This document shows, one piece after another, positions 6,545 through 11,904 of a DNA stretch of 11,904 bases. Source of the stretch: Gammaproteobacteria bacterium. GTDB lineage: Bacteria > Pseudomonadota > Gammaproteobacteria > Chromatiales > Chromatiaceae. Each line of letters starts with the position of its first letter. Position 1 is the stretch's first letter. The DNA lies in contig SBFV01000054.1 in NCBI GenBank assembly GCA_006227775.1, positions 1 to 11,904 of the forward strand, read 5' to 3'. The position numbers and the translations under genes were made by a program. The notes under the pieces are model-generated. The model was given only the letters and a program-made list of their open reading frames with translations, did no database searches and was not told where the DNA came from.

Positions 6545-7179
6545 TGGTGGACGCCCCGGCGGCGGGCATGGCGGAAGATGTTCTCACCGGCATCGCCCTC
6601 GACCTGGTGGAAACCGGGTTGGCCATCCGCGACGACTTCCTGCCCCAGGAACGGATCGCGCAACTGGCCAGCGAGGGGCGGGCGCTGCTGAACACAGGCG
6701 AACTGCACGCGGCCGGCATTGGTCGCGGCCGGCAATTCCAGGCCAACAGCGCGATCAGGGGTGATCGCATCCAGTGGCTGGAGCCCGCCACGGCCACCCC
6801 CGCTCAACGTTATTACCTGGGCATCCTGGAAGAATTGCGCCTGGCCATCAACCGCGGTCTGTACCTGGGCCTCTTCGAGTTCGAGGGCCACCTGGCCGTC
6901 TATCCCCCCGGGGCCTTCTACCGCAAGCACCTGGATCAGTTTCAGGGCACCCAGCAACGGCTGGTCACCGTCATCCTCTACCTCAACCCGGATTGGCGGG
7001 AAGAGGATGGCGGGCTACTGCGCCTCTATCCCGATCCGACCGACGACGGCCGCCATCAGGACTTGCTCCCGCTTGCCGGCCGCCTGGTCTGCTTTCTCAG
7101 CGGCGACTATCCCCACGAAGTACTGCCCGCCCGGCGCGAACGCCTGAGCATTACCGGCTGGTTCAGAAAGCGGGATTGA
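6541..7179 (+). CDS. EGL-9/PHD-like prolyl 4-hydroxylase family 2-oxoglutarate/Fe(II) dioxygenase
   Basis: This is a double-stranded beta-helix oxygenase that would couple decarboxylation of 2-oxoglutarate to hydroxylation of a substrate. The 212-residue protein has the iron facial triad His130-x-Asp132 in YPPGAFYRKHLDQF and His192 in YPHEVLPARRERLSITGWF. The 2-oxoglutarate-binding Arg is probably Arg201, followed by S203. VTVILYLNPDWREEDGGLLRLY (split around residues 143-163) is a core element typical of the prokaryotic relatives of EGL-9/PHD oxygen sensors. A characterised relative, Pseudomonas PPHD, hydroxylates a proline of elongation factor Tu; whether this protein does the same is inference. 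The N-terminal about 25 residues are not conserved-looking, and ATG 6568 is an alternative start. It overlaps ridA by 4 bp. The end of the gene carries a 16-bp tandem duplication that spans the stop codon. Confidence 0.88.
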   Translation: MMVDAPAAGMAEDVLTGIALDLVETGLAIRDDFLPQERIAQLASEGRALLNTGELHAAGIGRGRQFQANSAIRGDRIQWLEPATATPAQRYYLGILEELRLAINRGLYLGLFEFEGHLAVYPPGAFYRKHLDQFQGTQQRLVTVILYLNPDWREEDGGLLRLYPDPTDDGRHQDLLPLAGRLVCFLSGDYPHEVLPARRERLSITGWFRKRD

Positions 7180-7198
7180 TCAAAAGCGGGATTGATCA
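7167..7198 (+). repeat. perfect 16-bp tandem duplication over a stop codon
   Basis: AAAGCGGGATTGATCA is present at 7167-7182 and immediately again at 7183-7198. The first copy encodes the last residues and the TGA (7177-7179) of the dioxygenase gene. The second copy is untranslated and supplies the left arm of the hairpin between the convergent genes. Confidence 0.9.
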
Positions 7199-7233
7199 GC
7201 CGCCACCCCCCAAAGTAGCCCGCTGATCCCGCT
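7185..7233. terminator. hairpin between convergent genes, possible bidirectional terminator
   Basis: AGCGGGATTGATCAGC (7185-7200) can pair with GCTGATCCCGCT (7222-7233), leaving a 4-nt bulge in the left arm and a loop of about 21 nt. It occupies the 60-bp gap between the dioxygenase and the leftward ClpP-like gene. Neither side has a T-run, so it may act as a 3' end stabiliser rather than as a classical intrinsic terminator. Confidence 0.4.
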
Positions 7234-7239
7234 CGCCCG

Positions 7240-8187
7240 TCAATCGCCCGGGGGCAGCGGGATCTCTTCCGCCGCCACCAGCAGATTGGTTAGATTTACC
7301 GCCTGCGCCTCATCCGCCGTCAGCCAATACACCTGATTAGAGGAGAGTTCCCCTTCCCAGGTCACCAGGTTCGGGTCGACCCCCATTTCTTCCAGGTATT
7401 CATAACGCATGAGCGCAATCTGTACATCCTCGGCGACGCTGCCAACGCGGCCATCGGCCCGGCGTGCCGGATGCAGGCCAAAGCGACTGTCAGGCGTGCC
7501 CGCGCGCCGGGACCCGCCCGCGAAGGCGTAGATGCAGGCACTGGCACAAGTGCCCGCGACCGCCGTGTTGGCGCCCAATTGGCGAATCAGCCGCCCCAGG
7601 CGCATCGCCGCCCCGAGATGCCCCCCCTCGTTGGCCAGAAACACGACCAGAGCGGGCACCATGCCCTCACGCAGCATAACCTGGGCCATCTCCCGCAGGC
7701 GCGCATCCTGATCCGGGTCGATATTTCCGGCTACGAAGACCACGTCATCCACCGCCTGCATGTTGGCACCACTCTCCAGGATCTGCCGGACCGAGATGGG
7801 GTTGACCGGCGTGATCGGCCCTCGGTCCGCCCCAGAGCCAGCCAACCGGTCAGTGCCTGTTCCACGCCGCCACCTGTCATCGGCCGCTTTACCCAGCCCA
7901 CCCGCGGCTGCTCCACCCTCCCTAGCGGTGGCCTCTGTACCCAGTCTGTCCGCAGCCGATCCAACCAGGTTGCCCGCGCCGGCGATAGCCATCTGGCGTG
8001 CCTGCTTCAAGTGAGACACCCCCTGGGGTAGGCCCGCCGACATTGCCGGATGGGCGAAGCCAGACAGTAACAGTAGTAGCCCAAAGAAGGCTAATGAGAA
8101 CAGGAGCAGGTTTGGGTATGGGATTGACAGGGAGCTGGATGGCGAATATGCTGCACCGCAACAATTCAACCTGCTGTGGAGATTCAT
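7240..8187 (-). CDS. exported ClpP-fold (COG3904-like) putative serine protease
   Basis: The product is predicted to be exported or membrane-anchored. From ATG 8187 it has 315 residues: a long polar N-region, a hydrophobic segment at about 27-45 (LLLFSLAFFGLLLLLSGF), and a possible cleavage site after AMSA near 51. A low-complexity Gly/Ala/Arg-rich linker follows to about 125, then a C-terminal domain resembling ClpP/crotonase-fold periplasmic proteins. In that domain VFVAGNIDPDQD (150-161) is an opening strand, FLANEGGHLGAAMRLGRLI matches the usual NSxGGxxxxAMxIGxxI region, TCASACIYAFAGG holds the likely nucleophile Ser216, RFGLHPA holds the likely His239, and LTADEAQAVNL resembles the family's C-terminal helix. 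Ser216 is flanked by Cys214 and Cys218, which could form a disulfide. Start choice: the frame continues to 8280 inside the phasin gene, and ATG 8190 and TTG 8169 are alternatives. The substrate is unknown. Confidence 0.72.
   Translation of the reverse strand: MNLHSRLNCCGAAYSPSSSLSIPYPNLLLFSLAFFGLLLLLSGFAHPAMSAGLPQGVSHLKQARQMAIAGAGNLVGSAADRLGTEATAREGGAAAGGLGKAADDRWRRGTGTDRLAGSGADRGPITPVNPISVRQILESGANMQAVDDVVFVAGNIDPDQDARLREMAQVMLREGMVPALVVFLANEGGHLGAAMRLGRLIRQLGANTAVAGTCASACIYAFAGGSRRAGTPDSRFGLHPARRADGRVGSVAEDVQIALMRYEYLEEMGVDPNLVTWEGELSSNQVYWLTADEAQAVNLTNLLVAAEEIPLPPGD
8124..8152 (+). promoter_or_regulatory. sigma70-type promoter for the phasin gene
   Basis: A perfect -35 TTGACA (8124-8129) is followed, after exactly 17 bp, by a -10 TATGCT (8147-8152, 4 of 6). 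Transcription would begin near 8159, giving a leader of about 30 nt with GGAG at 8178-8181 ahead of ATG 8189. The whole promoter lies in the signal-peptide codons of the oppositely oriented ClpP-like gene. Confidence 0.65.
8178..8181 (+). promoter_or_regulatory. ribosome binding site fixing the phasin start
   Basis: GGAG sits 7 nt before ATG 8189, a good spacing. This fixes the phasin start and means that the phasin leader overlaps the 5' codons of the opposite gene. Confidence 0.7.
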
Positions 8188-8188
8188 C

Positions 8189-8554
8189 ATGTCTCTGAAC
8201 GATACCCTCAACACGGTTAAGGACCTATCCGACAAGAGCCTGGCGCGGATGGCAAGCCTGACCGAACTCAGCCTGAGCATTTACGACCGCCTGGCGACCA
8301 AGCAGATGGCGGCCATGGACCTGCTCCTGGAGCACGGCAACGATACCCTGGCCCATGCCATGGGCGCGAAGGATGTCCACATCTTCCTCAAGGGCCAATT
8401 GGATGCCACTCAGGATTTGACCCGACTCATTATGGCCGAGTCCCGCACCAGTCTGGTCATGGCCAGCCAGGCACAGCAGGAGTACCAGTCCTGGTTCAAC
8501 AAGAACCTAGCCGAGGTTACCACTGATCTGCAACGGACCGTCCCCGCGATTTAA
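8189..8554 (+). CDS. phasin family protein (polyhydroxyalkanoate granule-associated)
   Basis: Phasins are small amphipathic proteins that coat polyhydroxyalkanoate storage granules and control their number and size. This 121-residue protein is almost entirely predicted helix without membrane segments. It begins MSLNDTLNTVKDLSDKSLAR, continues with LTELSLSIYDRLATKQM and MDLLLEHGNDTLAHAMGAKD, and has the phasin-like stretch FLKGQLDATQDLTRLIMAES before QAQQEYQSWFNKNLAEV. The pattern of Gln/Lys/Asn-rich amphipathic helices with a QxxYxxWFxK-type end fits the family. Its codon use looks slightly less GC-biased than that of its neighbours. It has its own promoter and ribosome binding site, and a possible hairpin terminator follows it. 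No PHA synthase or depolymerase gene is in the window, so the role in storage is a family-based inference. Confidence 0.85.
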   Translation: MSLNDTLNTVKDLSDKSLARMASLTELSLSIYDRLATKQMAAMDLLLEHGNDTLAHAMGAKDVHIFLKGQLDATQDLTRLIMAESRTSLVMASQAQQEYQSWFNKNLAEVTTDLQRTVPAI

Positions 8555-8575
8555 GCGGTGAAGGCCTCGCCTGTA

Positions 8576-8602
8576 CGGCCCATGGATGGGCCGGTTTCGT
8601 CC
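8576..8602 (+). terminator. possible terminator of the phasin gene
   Basis: CGGCCCA (8576-8582) pairs with TGGGCCG (8587-8593) around a TGGA loop, 22 nt after the phasin stop codon. Only a short mixed GTTTCGT follows instead of a long T-run, so termination strength is uncertain. Confidence 0.45.
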
Positions 8603-8888
8603 CGGGGTCGCTGAGGCGCCTAGATTGAAATCCGCAATGGCGCCAGGAACAGGGTGCCAGGCGCCGAAGATCGGTTTCATGCCTGCCAGCCATTCGCTTT
8701 GAGACGTCTCATAGTGGGTTGTCTCAGCGGTTTGTCCCTATAACCCTGACCCGTTCGCCAGGATCGACCCTGTAGGCGCGGTGAAGGGATTGCGCTCTCG
8801 CGGAGGCACGATGTGAGGCGTTCTTGGGGGTAAGCCTGGCCCGAGCCGAACGGCTAGTCAACGGCAACCAAGCAACCGCAAAAACAGA
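8594..8888. other. gene-free region between phasin and tRNA-Asn, with palindromes
   Basis: I see no credible coding frame or known structured RNA here. The left part contains GGCGCC three times in about 50 bp (8615-8620, 8639-8644, 8660-8665), of which the outer two can form a 7-bp stem (GGCGCCT with AGGCGCC). Further right is the 12-bp perfect palindrome TGAGACGTCTCA (8700-8711), with another GTCTCA at 8721-8726, then a -10-like TATAAC at 8739-8744. The region runs into the strong hairpin terminator at 8889. A short untranslated transcript from about 8750 to 8925 is conceivable but unproven. Confidence 0.5.
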
Positions 8889-8926
8889 AAGGGCTTAGGT
8901 TTTTCAGTCCTAAGCCCTTGATTTTT
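8889..8926. terminator. strong bidirectional intrinsic terminator
   Basis: AAGGGCTTAGG (8889-8899) pairs perfectly with CCTAAGCCCTT (8909-8919) around a 9-nt loop. On the plus strand the stem is followed by a T-rich GATTTTT. On the minus strand it is followed by TTTCTGTTTTTGCGG. It lies directly 3' of the leftward tRNA-Asn, so it should end that transcript, and it would also stop any rightward transcript from the phasin side. Confidence 0.85.
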
Positions 8927-9001
8927 GGCTCCCCGGCGTGGACTCGAACCACGGACCTAATGATTAACAGTCATCCGCTCTACCGACTGAGCTACCGGGG
9001 A
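8926..9001 (-). tRNA. tRNA-Asn (anticodon GTT), CCA encoded
   Basis: The minus strand folds as a complete 76-nt tRNA. The acceptor stem is TCCCCGG/CCGGGGA with discriminator G and a genome-encoded CCA. The D-arm is in AGCTCAGTCGGTAGAGC. The anticodon stem is GATGA/TCATT around loop CTGTTAA, giving anticodon GTT, and the T-arm is CGTGG TTCGAGT CCACG. GTT reads the Asn codons AAC and AAT. It has its own promoter upstream and a strong terminator immediately downstream, so it is a monocistronic tRNA gene. I see no sign of an attachment-site duplication of its 3' end within the window. Confidence 0.97.
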
Positions 9002-9017
9002 TCTGTTGAAGCGGGAG

Positions 9018-9046
9018 AGTCTAGTCACCCCGACATGTCGAGTCAA
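9018..9046 (-). promoter_or_regulatory. sigma70-type promoter of tRNA-Asn with palindromic spacer
   Basis: On the minus strand TTGACT (9046-9041, 5 of 6 matches) and TAGACT (9023-9018, 4 of 6) are separated by exactly 17 bp. Transcription would start near 9011, about 10 nt before the tRNA 5' end. The spacer begins with the perfect palindrome CGACATGTCG (9031-9040), directly next to the -35. Confidence 0.7.
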
Positions 9047-9142
9047 GCCTAAGGTCCAGTTCCGCGCCCAAGGCCTGAATCGAGGAGAGGGGGTATAGGT
9101 CCCGCGCCCAACCCAGGGAGCAATAGGGGGAGCACGGCGCAG

Positions 9143-9163
9143 GCCCCAGGCCCTACCTGGGGC
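9143..9163 (-). terminator. hairpin downstream of the aminotransferase gene
   Basis: GCCCCAGG (9143-9150) and CCTGGGGC (9156-9163) form a perfect 8-bp stem with a 5-nt loop, about 40 bp past the leftward aminotransferase stop codon. No T-run follows on the minus strand, so it may be a weak or factor-assisted terminator. Confidence 0.4.
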
Positions 9164-9201
9164 AACCATCCGCCCTCTTGCTTTACTTTTCTATCTCCGG
9201 A

Positions 9202-10386
9202 TCAACTCGCGACGCCAGCGATGCGGTCCAGGGCCTTTTCCAGGTTGGCCATGCTGGTGGCGATGGAGATGCGCGCGTGGCCGCCGAGACCGAAGGCGGA
9301 GCCGGGCACCAGGGCGACGCCGGCCTGCTCGATCAGGTATTCCGCCAGCTCCAGGTCGTCCTTGACGCCGTCGATGGCGTCGATCAGGCCCTGGACCTTG
9401 GGGAAGACGTAGAAGGTGCCATCGGTGGGCAGGCACTCGATACCGGCCATGCCATTGAGGCGGTTCACCACATAGTCATGGCGTTCCTTGAAGGCGGCGC
9501 CCATGATGGCGATGCAGTCCTGGGGGCCTTCCAGGGCGGCTTGGGCGGCGACCTGGGAGATGGAGGTGGGGTTGGAGGTGCTCTGCCCCTGGATCTTTTT
9601 CATGGCCTTGATGATATCGGCGGGGCCGGCGGCGTAGCCGATACGCCAGCCGGTCATGGAGTAGGCCTTGGAGACGCCGTTGAGCACCAGGGTGCGGGGG
9701 GCCAGGTCGGGGCAGACGTTGAGGATGTTGACGAAGGGGTCGCTGCTCCAGCGGATGTGCTCGTACATGTCGTCGGTGGCGATGACCACCTGGGGATGAC
9801 GGCGCAGCACCTCGCCCAGGGCGGCCAGCTCATCGCCGGTATAGGACATGCCGGTGGGGTTGGAGGGGCTGTTGATGACGAAGAGGGCGGTGCGCGGGGT
9901 GATGGCCGCCTCAAGCTGGGCGGGGGTGATCTTGAAGCTCTGGTCCGCCCCGGCATCGACGATGACGGGCACGCCCCCGGCGAGGATGGACATGTCGGGA
10001 TAGGACACCCAGTAGGGGGCGGGGATGATGACCTCGTCGCCCGGGTCGAGGATAGCCTGCGCCAGGTTGTAGAAGCTCTGCTTGCCACCGCAGGAGACCA
10101 GGATCTCCTCGGGGGTATAGTCGAAGCCGTTCTCGCGCTTGAATTTATCGCAGACGGCGCGGCGCAGCTCGGCGGTGCCTTCCACCGGGGTGTACTTGGT
10201 GAAGCCATCGTTGATGGCCTTGATGGCGGCATCCTTGATGTGGTCCGGGGTGTCGAAGTCCGGCTCGCCGGCGCCCAGGCCGACCACGTCCTTGCCGGCG
10301 GCGCGCAGGGCCTTGGCGCGGGCGGTGATGGCGAGGGTCGCGGATGGCTTGACGGCTAGTACGCGGGCGGAAAGTTTGCTGCTCAT
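9202..10386 (-). CDS. aspC: pyridoxal-phosphate-dependent aspartate aminotransferase (class I, subgroup I-gamma-like)
   Basis: This enzyme transfers the amino group of aspartate (and probably related amino acids or prephenate) to 2-oxoglutarate in the cytoplasm. The protein has 394 residues, the standard length. It begins LSARVLAVKPSATLAITARA, typical of the Thermus/Rhizobium-like aspartate aminotransferases rather than the E. coli AspC type. Visible are GLGAGEPDFDTPDHI, KYTPVEGTAELRRAV, PAPYWVSYPDM with the cofactor-stacking Trp126, SPSNPTG with Asn176, ATDDMYEHI with Asp205 and Tyr208, the Schiff-base Lys240 in NGVSKAYSMTGWRIGY, and ARISIAT with the carboxylate-binding Arg372. Some relatives also transaminate prephenate, so it could instead be annotated as aspartate/prephenate aminotransferase. 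AGGA lies just upstream of ATG 10386 at short spacing. It diverges from uvrB. Symbol assignment between aspC and aatA is a matter of convention. Confidence 0.93.
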   Translation of the reverse strand: MSSKLSARVLAVKPSATLAITARAKALRAAGKDVVGLGAGEPDFDTPDHIKDAAIKAINDGFTKYTPVEGTAELRRAVCDKFKRENGFDYTPEEILVSCGGKQSFYNLAQAILDPGDEVIIPAPYWVSYPDMSILAGGVPVIVDAGADQSFKITPAQLEAAITPRTALFVINSPSNPTGMSYTGDELAALGEVLRRHPQVVIATDDMYEHIRWSSDPFVNILNVCPDLAPRTLVLNGVSKAYSMTGWRIGYAAGPADIIKAMKKIQGQSTSNPTSISQVAAQAALEGPQDCIAIMGAAFKERHDYVVNRLNGMAGIECLPTDGTFYVFPKVQGLIDAIDGVKDDLELAEYLIEQAGVALVPGSAFGLGGHARISIATSMANLEKALDRIAGVAS

Positions 10387-10654
10387 CGGTCCTGTTCTCG
10401 GGGCTGTAGTCGGTTCTATGATCGGCGCGGCGATCGGATGTTGGGGTCAGTGGTGAAGTTACGGCGCCCTGGCAATCGCGGGCGGGGCTCCCAATAATAG
10501 CCAATTGCGTCATTGCCGGCATGGGCGGATTGCGGATGCCGGGATGGCGACCTCTCGTTTGCTGGGCCCGTGGCTCGCGCCTCATCACCTCGCTGAGCCA
10601 GGCGTCGACCTCATCCAACCACGACACCCTGAACCCCCTGTTCCTGATCCCCCC
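10387..10654. promoter_or_regulatory. divergent intergenic region of the aminotransferase and uvrB genes
   Basis: The 268 bp hold no convincing gene. An AT-rich patch around 10491-10505 (CCCAATAATAGCCAATTG) offers TATTAT on the minus strand as a possible -10 for the aminotransferase gene, but the -35 is poor. CCGGCAT (10516-10522) and ATGCCGG (10536-10542) form a 7-bp inverted repeat with a 13-nt loop. GATCG-N6-CGATC occurs near 10430. No LexA box of the CTGT-N8-ACAG type is seen ahead of uvrB. Confidence 0.4.
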
Positions 10655-11904
10655 ATGAACCGCACCGCCGACAAGCCCTTCGAACTGGTCTCCCCCTTTC
10701 AGCCCGCCGGCGACCAGCCCGGGGCCATCCGCCGCCTGGTGGAGGGGCTGCGGGACGGCGAGGCGGGGATGACCCTGCTGGGAGTGACGGGCTCGGGCAA
10801 GACCTTCACCGTCGCCAACGTCATCCAGGAACTGCAACGCCCGGCCCTGATCCTGGCCCCCAACAAGACCCTGGCCGCCCAGCTCTACGGCGAGATGCGC
10901 GACTTCTTCCCCCGCAACGCGGTGGAGTACTTCGTCTCCTATTACGACTACTACCAGCCGGAGGCCTACGTCCCCGCCTCGGACACCTATATCGAGAAGG
11001 ACGCCTCCATCAACGAGCACATCGAGCAGATGCGCCTCTCCGCCACCAAGGCCATCCTGGAGCGGCCGGACGTCATCATCGTCGCCACCGTCTCCTCCAT
11101 CTACGGTCTGGGGGACCCGGACGCCTACATGAGCATGGTCCTGCACCTGAGCCGTGGCGAGCCGGTGGACCAGCGCGCCATCCTGCGCCGCCTGGCGGAC
11201 CTGCAATACAAGCGCAACGAGGTGGAGCTGTACCGCGGCACCTTCCGCGTGCGCGGCGACGTCATCGACATCCACCCGGCGGAATCGGACGAGGAGGCCC
11301 TGCGGGTCACCCTGTTTGACGACGAGATCGAGTCCCTGGCGGTCTTCGACCCCCTCACCGGCGAGGTGCTGCGCAAGGTCGCCCGCTATACCGTCTTCCC
11401 CAAGACCCATTACGCCACGCCGCGGGAGACCGTCCTGGCGGCGGTGGACCAGATCAAGGTGGAACTCAAGGATCGCCTGACCTGGCTCCGTGACCATGAC
11501 AAACTGGTGGAGGCCCAGCGGCTGGAGCAGCGCACCCTCTTCGACCTGGAGATGATGGTTGAGGTCGGTTACTGCTCCGGCATCGAGAACTATTCCCGCT
11601 ATCTGTCGGGGCGCGGGCCCGGCGAGCCGCCGCCCACCCTCTACGACTATCTGCCCGACAAGGCCCTGCTCATCATCGACGAGAGCCATGTCACCGTGCC
11701 CCAGCTCGGCGGCATGTACAAGGGTGATCGCTCGCGCAAGGAGAACCTGGTGGAGTACGGCTTCCGCCTGCCTTCGGCCCTGGACAATCGACCCCTGCGC
11801 TTCGAGGAGTCCCAGGGGCGCCAGCCACAGACCATCTATGTCTCCGCCACCCCGCGCGACTACGAAATCCAGCACTCCGGGGCCATCGTCGAGCAGGTGG
11901 TGCG
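10655..11904 (+). CDS. uvrB: excinuclease ABC subunit B, N-terminal 416 residues (3' truncated)
   Basis: UvrB is the damage-verifying, ATP-driven core of nucleotide excision repair. It works with UvrA in damage search and with UvrC in incision. The frame is open from ATG 10655 to the window end, covering about 416 of a usual 670 residues; the rest lies outside. The N-terminus PFELVSPFQPAGDQPGAIRRL contains the family's Q-motif region. The Walker A GVTGSGKT is at 43-50 (Lys49). APNKTLAAQLYGEMRDFFP follows. The DNA-clamping beta-hairpin region YYDYYQPEAYVP starts at residue 97. IVATVSSIYGLGDP, YCSGIENYSRYLSGRGPGEPP and the Walker B IIDESH at 340-345 are all present, and QTIYVSATP begins helicase motif III near 392. 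The start matches the family N-terminus, but no Shine-Dalgarno sequence precedes it: the upstream bases are C-rich. Confidence 0.97.
   Translation, partial: MNRTADKPFELVSPFQPAGDQPGAIRRLVEGLRDGEAGMTLLGVTGSGKTFTVANVIQELQRPALILAPNKTLAAQLYGEMRDFFPRNAVEYFVSYYDYYQPEAYVPASDTYIEKDASINEHIEQMRLSATKAILERPDVIIVATVSSIYGLGDPDAYMSMVLHLSRGEPVDQRAILRRLADLQYKRNEVELYRGTFRVRGDVIDIHPAESDEEALRVTLFDDEIESLAVFDPLTGEVLRKVARYTVFPKTHYATPRETVLAAVDQIKVELKDRLTWLRDHDKLVEAQRLEQRTLFDLEMMVEVGYCSGIENYSRYLSGRGPGEPPPTLYDYLPDKALLIIDESHVTVPQLGGMYKGDRSRKENLVEYGFRLPSALDNRPLRFEESQGRQPQTIYVSATPRDYEIQHSGAIVEQVV

Noticed and set aside
7471..8031. A plus-strand open frame opposite the ClpP-like gene
   Set aside because: The minus-strand frame has a signal-like hydrophobic segment and ClpP-fold motifs, while the plus-strand frame has no ribosome binding site and no recognisable pattern.
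8188..8280. Upstream extension of the ClpP-like frame to ATG 8280
   Set aside because: It would overlap 92 bp of the well-supported phasin gene and put a long basic stretch ahead of the signal segment.
8926..9001. tRNA-Asn as an integration site for a mobile element
   Set aside because: No integrase gene and no repeat of the tRNA 3' end were seen in the window, and the flanking genes are ordinary.
9178..10359. A 393-codon plus-strand open frame opposite the aminotransferase gene
   Set aside because: Its Gly/Asp/Ala/Val-rich translation is the mirror of the high-GC aminotransferase gene, which has all its active-site motifs.
10145..11875. A 576-codon open frame on the minus strand, opposite uvrB and the aminotransferase gene start
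   Set aside because: It runs antisense to unmistakable uvrB coding sequence and across the intergenic region into the aminotransferase gene in a different frame. The translation is low-complexity Gly/Asp/Val/Leu-rich, as expected from a high-GC shadow frame.
1..11904. CRISPR arrays, insertion sequences, prophage, toxin-antitoxin or defence modules
   Set aside because: No regularly spaced long direct repeats, transposase, phage structural, nuclease or toxin-like frames were recognised. The gene content is housekeeping plus small accessory genes.

Overview
The window is 11.9 kb of high-GC DNA, densely packed with ordinary bacterial chromosomal genes. The protein sequences (Dxs, UvrB, PurC, RidA, an aspartate aminotransferase, a short phasin) look gammaproteobacterial. 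The short phasin and the general character would suit a polyhydroxyalkanoate-storing member of the Chromatiales (purple sulfur bacteria), but that placement is an inference from sequence character and was not searched.

Layout. Positions 1-4489 run rightward: the 3' two thirds of dxs (isoprenoid precursor synthesis), gloB (glyoxalase II), a TrkH-type potassium channel subunit, and, after a 295-bp gap with its own likely promoter, a single-unit RCK/TrkA regulator of potassium transport. purC (purine synthesis) points left at 5441-4548. From the AT-rich purC upstream region a conserved protein of unknown function points right (5547-6008). It is followed by a degenerate 12-bp tandem repeat and then by ridA and an EGL-9/PHD-like 2-oxoglutarate dioxygenase, which overlap by 4 bp. 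A leftward gene for an exported ClpP-fold protein (8187-7240) converges on the dioxygenase across a hairpin. The same gene lies head to head with a phasin gene (8189-8554), with start codons one base apart. A near-consensus sigma70 promoter for the phasin is embedded in the ClpP-like gene's signal-peptide codons.

The stretch 8555-8890 has no gene but contains several palindromes. It ends at a strong bidirectional terminator next to a leftward tRNA-Asn(GTT) with encoded CCA and a clear promoter. A leftward aspartate aminotransferase gene follows, then a 268-bp divergent intergenic region, then the first 416 codons of uvrB, which runs out of the window.

How it fits together. Most genes are housekeeping genes with independent roles. 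The pairs that plausibly work together are TrkH with the RCK protein (potassium uptake) and ridA with the dioxygenase (translationally coupled). I did not find a CRISPR array, insertion sequence, prophage, toxin-antitoxin pair or defence system. The most unusual local features are the zero-gap divergent phasin/ClpP-like arrangement, the tandem repeat upstream of ridA, a 16-bp duplication over the dioxygenase stop codon, and the structured gene-free stretch before the tRNA.
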